Source: Macrophomina tecta (lineage: Eukaryota > Ascomycota > Dothideomycetes > Botryosphaeriales > Botryosphaeriaceae). From it: a stretch of 64,000 bases of DNA. The stretch lies in assembly GCA_024180945.1 (NCBI GenBank), contig JAKSGN010000035.1, positions 1,736,001 to 1,800,000 of the forward strand. The letters run 5' to 3'. A model generated the notes under the pieces. It saw only the letters and a program-made list of their open reading frames with translations, made no database searches and was not told where the DNA came from. The translations under genes were made by a program, and so were the position numbers. Below, one piece after another: positions 59,929 through 64,000 of the stretch (its first letter is position 1; each line of letters starts with the position of its first letter).

Positions 59929-60527
59929 TTAGTAGCATTCCCTGTTCGTAGGCCGGAAGTCCATGAAACGGTCCGCCGTGTAGGTGCGATCTCGGTAAAA
60001 GTCCTTGAGTTGTTTGGCGCACTCCCATACCAGGCGAGTCTTCATCTCTTTTAAACTGTAAAGATAGCTGATCGCGGAAGTGGCATTTGATTTAGGCTAT
60101 CTGATGTCTTTGTCGACCAGATTATATCCATAAAAGTGGCCGACCACAACCTCGTACTGGGTCACTTCTCCCGTTTGAGCTTCGAGATGGAGTTACTGGA
60201 TAAAACCAGCTGGGAGCAGTCGTCTGCAACATACAGTCCGATGACTTTGCCCTTAATGAAGGAGAATTTTAGATATTCTCTTCTAGCCTGAAGATTCACT
60301 TGCTTGACGCGACAAGCTAGTTTCTCGGTAAGGGCGTCGCGTAGGATAGGCGCATCCCTTCGGTCGAACTCGCTCGTGGCTTTTCCATCCATCTCTCCAT
60401 TGCGTATGAGTAAGAGGCGCTCATATAAGATATCATGCAGATCTGGTGGGAGTCCCAGAAATCTTGAACTGGAGGATGCTTGAATGTAACGCGAGAGCGC
60501 TTCGCTGGTAATGGTGTCGTCGACCAT
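59929..60527 (-). CDS. 2EXR-type small protein, first of a related pair
   Basis: Family-level call only. Exon 60527-60166 continues, after a proposed 110-nt intron (60165-60056, donor GTGACC, acceptor TACAG), into 60055-59929, giving 162 aa. The segment FLGLPPDLHDILYERLLL matches the opening motif of fungal 2EXR proteins (LPxExRxxIYxxxL), and QVNLQARREYLKF matches the later 'conserved ... R ... E' helix. It aligns with the next gene: DALT...RV...N.Q...EY and then D-x-C-x-L-x-L-S. Without the intron the frame ends at 60162 (KLKREK). The ATG at 60527 has a good context, but the frame is open for about 480 nt upstream without an ATG, so a longer first exon joined by splicing, or decay of a longer gene, is possible. 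Molecular function of 2EXR proteins is not known. Confidence 0.5.
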
Positions 60528-61856
60528 TGCGAAGGATGCTGAGGCCACTTGGCGTTGAACAGCCAATATTTGCCAATGCAGAGCTGGATCTGGTGCAGAA
60601 TAATGCGATGGATCGTTGGAAAAGGGGTTGCCTGTAGTGAGATACGGCGGCCAAGCGCTGAAATGACGTGGGTCTGAGTCCAACCGGCGCAGGTGAGGGG
60701 ACCCTGTGAGCTGTGGAGGCGATTTAAATGCTGCCAGACTCGCTGAGCACCCGTTGGACGTTAGCACAGGCTCTGGGTCTGGATTGAAGGAGATGATGAA
60801 GTCCGCAGGTAGTGTGATTTCAAGCACGGGCTTCGAAGAAGTGATTGCATGAGCGGAGGGAAAGCGCCGGCCAAAACCCGCCGGGGCAACAACGTGGATC
60901 CTGTATACTGACTCTTGCCATGCTGGCGCCTCACCTAAAGATGACGACTGCGGATCGTTAGGGAAAGTCGACCTGGCTGCGGCACATTCTATCGGACCTA
61001 CTGCAATGCACTATGATCGACCATAGTAAACCGGTAGTAAGCGCCCGCCTCTTGAGTTGGCAAGCGTCCAGCACAGTCAGTCCGATTTCCCTGCATATCT
61101 ACGGTCTTGTGTCGCCGCGACTATATTAGAGAATAGCCAGCGTGAAGTGTAAGCAAGAACTACGCCAGCCACAGCTTCACTGCAATGGCACCAGAGGCGT
61201 GGATAAAAAGTTAAAGCATTCATCCAAGACAGGCGTCAAGAAAAACCAAGTATATCAGCGTCTGAATGCATGTTTCGGCTCTCCATTTGCGCTCTACCGC
61301 GTTTTGCGATACTATGCAGGGTTGGTCCTGAATAAACCAGAAACCAGGACAACACTTTGCCCCCCGAGCGCATCCCTCTGTTTACTAACCAAACTGCGCA
61401 ATCACTCCATATGCACATGCTGGAATCTTTCGAGTACCATAGAAATTTTACGTACCGGCTAGTGGTATTGGTAACCATGCTCAACAGCGATGGGGCATCA
61501 AATCGGGCCTCCACCTCAATCCGCCACGAGGGCCCACTGGACTTCTCGCAAGATCGCGCTCTTTCGCTCTCCAGGCGCAGTCGATACCCAATTTCATTTC
61601 ATCAAATCTTTCTCTTGAATCATAACCATTTTTAATCAGCAAAAACCGCATCCAGCGCAGCACCGTCGTCAAGTCCCTGAGCCAATCTCGTCCGAACAAC
61701 AAAGGTCGATCTGGTATCTCTGCCCCAGTGCCAAACCCCATTCTATTCCCGCAAGACACACGAACCCAAACGCCGCACTCCCGTCCACCAAAGACCGCAG
61801 AGCTGCTGCTGCGGCACGCAATAATGAACGTCCGTGCCCACGGATCTCAGAAAGTG
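60528..61856. other. Region between the two 2EXR genes
   Basis: 1.3 kb. The part 60528 to about 61010 is an open frame on minus in phase with the first 2EXR gene (it includes PAWQESVYRIHVVAPAGFGR and LEITLPADFIISFNPDPEP) but contains no ATG. Beyond it I see only short frames. Confidence 0.5.
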
Positions 61857-63005
61857 TCAATCACACGCCCAGTCCACGGCCTCCCTCCACGACGGCTTGC
61901 CCTTGGCGACCCACAGGTCGTAGCCCCTCGCGGCGCACGCCCGGGCCTCGGCATACGCGATGGCACGCTCGTTGTGCATGACCCAGTTCTTGCCGGCGTT
62001 GAGGCACTCCTGGTAGAACTTCCAGTAGTTGGGATCGCGGACGAGCTGCGAGACCTGCTCCAGGCGGCCGGTGCGGGTGCAGATGCGGTCGACGCGCTCC
62101 ATCAGCTCGAGCACGTGGGTTCCGTCGAGGTAGGTCTGGCCGCAGCCATCGTCGTTGAAGTCGGGGGTGACGAGCTTGGTCAGGCGGCAGAGGTGGCGCG
62201 GGTGTTGCTGCGGAGACTGGGGACGAAGCACCTGCGGCGGCTGGTAGGCGAGGAAGCGCGAGAAGTCGAAGCCGCTGGTGAGGAACTTCTGCAGGCGCGG
62301 GTAAGGCGGCAGCACCAAGCGGAGGGTGAGCTCGCGCAGGGCGGGCATGGCGGGCAGCGCCTTCTCCAGCGAGGCCTCGAGGTTGAACTGCTTGAGAGCG
62401 AGCGACTGGCTGAGCGGCAGGCTGCCCATGTACAGCACCCACTGCGGCATGAAGGGGTCGCCGACCACGTCGGTGAAGTCGGTCTGCACCTCCCAGTTGC
62501 GCAGGTGCTGCAGCAGGCCGTGCTGCAGCAGGGCGCGCCCCTTGGGCCAGCCGCCGGTGGAGAGCTTGAGCTCGCAGCTGTCCTCGGGGCCCAGCTCGCC
62601 TTGCAGCTGGCAGTACTTGTACACTGCCTCGACGTACTCTGCGTGGATCTGCCGGTTGACGAGCAGCAGCACGCGGGCCGGGCCGTATGTCAGGGCGTCC
62701 ATGAGCAGCGGGCGGGCCGTGGCGTAGTCGTTGCCCACTGCTGGCCTGCGGGAAGCATATAGGACGAATTCGTAGACGAGATTCCGTACCTCGCGCGGCA
62801 GACCCAGCAACGATGCTCGAGCAAGGGCATCCCGCTGGCCCGCCCCCGCTGCTGGCGGCACCTCGCCGTCTGGTGTTGTCGTCGTCGTCGGGAGCGAGCG
62901 CGGCATCCTGCGATGCAGCTCGTGGGATTTCCTGCTCAGGCTTTGCGGCGGATCCAGAGGCAAAGGACGGTCTGGCAGCGTTGTGAGCCTCGAAATTAGC
63001 GGCAT
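61857..63005 (-). CDS. 2EXR-type protein, 382 aa, second of a related pair
   Basis: Single exon from ATG 63005; the frame is open further upstream but without another ATG. The disordered, Pro/Arg-rich first 65 residues are followed by the 2EXR opening motif LLGLPREVRNLVYEFVLY, then the matching LLLVNRQIHAEYVEAVYKY helix, a beta-rich middle (SCELKLSTGG) and a long helical C-terminus (WKFYQECLNAGKNWVMHNER). Such proteins are numerous in filamentous ascomycetes and have no assigned biochemical role; some are described as F-box-like because of the LP-x-E-x-R motif. The opposite strand of this gene is also open for 344 codons, a by-product of its GC-rich codon use. It lies in tandem with the shorter relative downstream. 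Confidence 0.82.
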   Translation of the reverse strand: MPLISRLTTLPDRPLPLDPPQSLSRKSHELHRRMPRSLPTTTTTPDGEVPPAAGAGQRDALARASLLGLPREVRNLVYEFVLYASRRPAVGNDYATARPLLMDALTYGPARVLLLVNRQIHAEYVEAVYKYCQLQGELGPEDSCELKLSTGGWPKGRALLQHGLLQHLRNWEVQTDFTDVVGDPFMPQWVLYMGSLPLSQSLALKQFNLEASLEKALPAMPALRELTLRLVLPPYPRLQKFLTSGFDFSRFLAYQPPQVLRPQSPQQHPRHLCRLTKLVTPDFNDDGCGQTYLDGTHVLELMERVDRICTRTGRLEQVSQLVRDPNYWKFYQECLNAGKNWVMHNERAIAYAEARACAARGYDLWVAKGKPSWREAVDWACD

Positions 63006-64000
63006 TTTCGCAGCTCGTGGGAAGTGGAGAGGCGGTCGACGAGCAGGGATGTTGGGCAATGATCTGTTGCACAGCCACGCTGGAGGGCCGGGGTAAACCA
63101 ATCATATCAACCCAAGCGGCTACGTTAAAATTAAGTAGGCGCGCAAAATTCTGTATGGCCATTCAGAAGGGCCGAACGAGGGCGTGTTTTGCCTCGCAGA
63201 CGAGCTCTTTGCCCGGCAGACGCAGCTCTCCCGGTGTCAAGCGCCAAGCGCTTTAGTTTTTTGGTGTTGTAAAGAGAACGCTAACGCTAAAAGTTACCCG
63301 AATAGGCAAGTACGCGCTCTCCGGGGGTGTTGTCTCAGATGTGCCTTCCGCTCCGCTTCCGACGCCCGGTCTGGCGCGTCACAGTCGCTGAAGGGCCTGC
63401 CGCGGTGTCGATTCAGCGGGCGGTCAGCCGTGGGCTCCAGGAGTCACATGGTGCCGCGCCTGGAAGCGTCCCTCAGAGCACATGCGGTCAGTGGCGATCC
63501 TTGGCCCTTCGGGTTCGGGCAGCCCCGGCGGAGGCAGATGATATACAGCATCCGACACCATGCGCGAGATCGTCATCCGCGTCGCAGCCCCCCTGCGGAG
63601 CTGCTGTTGACATCAAGAGCTGCCATCCGACGCCGGGCAAGATCTTGCCACCGGTCCCTCAGAAAAGCGCGTGTCCGACGCACGGATGTGCGCGCCGATC
63701 TCCGCGGGCGTCACCTTATGTTGGACGGCGAGTCGAGACTGTCCTGCAAAGCATCGAAGACGTCCATCAGCCAAGAGTAGCCAGCGAAGTTGTCCGCACT
63801 GTGGCGGCTTCTGCTGCGGACAATTGATCCAATTCCCGGCGAACAGTCCGAGGACCGCTATGGGGTCTCGGGCAACGCTTCCCCTCAGCTCTCCGACCAC
63901 TTCGTGGGATGGGCCCACGATTGCGGCCCGATCGAACGAGCCCCCGCAAACCGGCAGTCTCGCCCTCTTCACTAAGCTTACCGCCAATCTTCTCTTGCCG
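63006..64000. other. Upstream region of the 382-aa gene and window end
   Basis: About 1 kb. Overlapping frames on both strands (63184-63987) are Arg/Ser/Ala-rich with no motif. It may include the edge of a neighbouring gene beyond the window, but I cannot support one. Confidence 0.45.

Noticed and set aside
61728..62762. 344-codon open frame on plus, opposite the 382-aa 2EXR gene
   Set aside because: It is the complement of GC-biased codons; the minus frame carries the conserved 2EXR motifs.
63613..63987. 124-codon minus frame near the window end
   Set aside because: No motif, overlapped by equally long frames on the other strand; no support for a gene.
1..64000. Secondary-metabolite cluster, transposon or defence system
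   Set aside because: No polyketide/peptide synthase, terpene enzyme, transposase, reverse transcriptase, NLR-type gene or CRISPR array is visible. The MFS, GNAT and oxidase genes are not clustered around a core biosynthetic gene.

Overview
The window looks like nuclear DNA of a filamentous ascomycete (Pezizomycotina; Dothideomycetes is only a guess). The reasons are fungal gene families (ATG18, VPS15, PPS1, a CSC1/OSCA-type channel, a pepsin-type protease, a class I ADH, 2EXR proteins), short introns of about 45-110 nt with GTRNGT-type donors and CTRAC-type branch regions, and GC-rich intergenic DNA with homopolymer and pyrimidine tracts. I see no operons, IS elements, phage or CRISPR. Gene models below were built by joining open frames across introns by eye; nearly all give frame-consistent totals.

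Layout. 0-0.5 kb: start of an unrecognised gene on minus, cut by the window edge. 1.9-6.9 kb: VPS15 (minus), head-to-head with ALG2 (7.2-8.75 kb, plus). 10.3-11.9 kb: OTU deubiquitinase (minus), divergent from a peroxisomal D-amino-acid oxidase (12.4-14.1 kb, plus). 14.4-16.3 kb: ULA1, the NEDD8 E1 regulatory subunit (minus), divergent from ribose-5-phosphate isomerase (17.2-18.4 kb, plus). 21.1-22.1 kb: a GNAT acetyltransferase (plus). 22.8-24.5 kb: an MFS transporter (minus), divergent from a conserved 780-aa protein (25.6-27.9 kb, plus). 29.3-30.75 kb: a secreted aspartic protease (minus). 31.7-32.1 kb: a 125-aa protein. 35.8-38.7 kb: a CSC1/OSCA channel (plus). 42.0-43.2 kb: alcohol dehydrogenase (plus). 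44.1-45.6 kb: a low-complexity protein (minus). 47.2-48.7 kb: ATG18 (minus), divergent from the tRNA wybutosine enzyme TYW4/PPM2 (49.2-52.7 kb, plus). 55.6-58.0 kb: a PPS1-type dual-specificity phosphatase (plus). 59.9-63.0 kb: two related 2EXR-type genes (minus).

The genes are mostly housekeeping and do not form one pathway. There are loose functional pairs: VPS15 helps make PI3P and ATG18 binds it; OTU and ULA1 both belong to ubiquitin/ubiquitin-like control. Several neighbours share short divergent intergenic regions that could act as two-way promoters (VPS15/ALG2 373 bp, OTU/DAO 502 bp, ATG18/TYW4 498 bp).

I did not find a clear new system. The observations most worth testing are: a targeting-like N-terminal extension on ribose-5-phosphate isomerase with a second in-frame ATG; a spliced, possibly acylated N-terminus on the CSC1 channel; a phosphatase-like domain in the PPS1 protein that lacks its arginine; a tandem pair of 2EXR genes, one of which has a long open frame in front of it; and a 21-nt first coding exon in the partial gene. 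Gene-poor stretches (18.4-21.1, 32.1-35.8, 38.7-42.0, 52.7-55.6 and 58.0-59.9 kb) hold no gene I can support.
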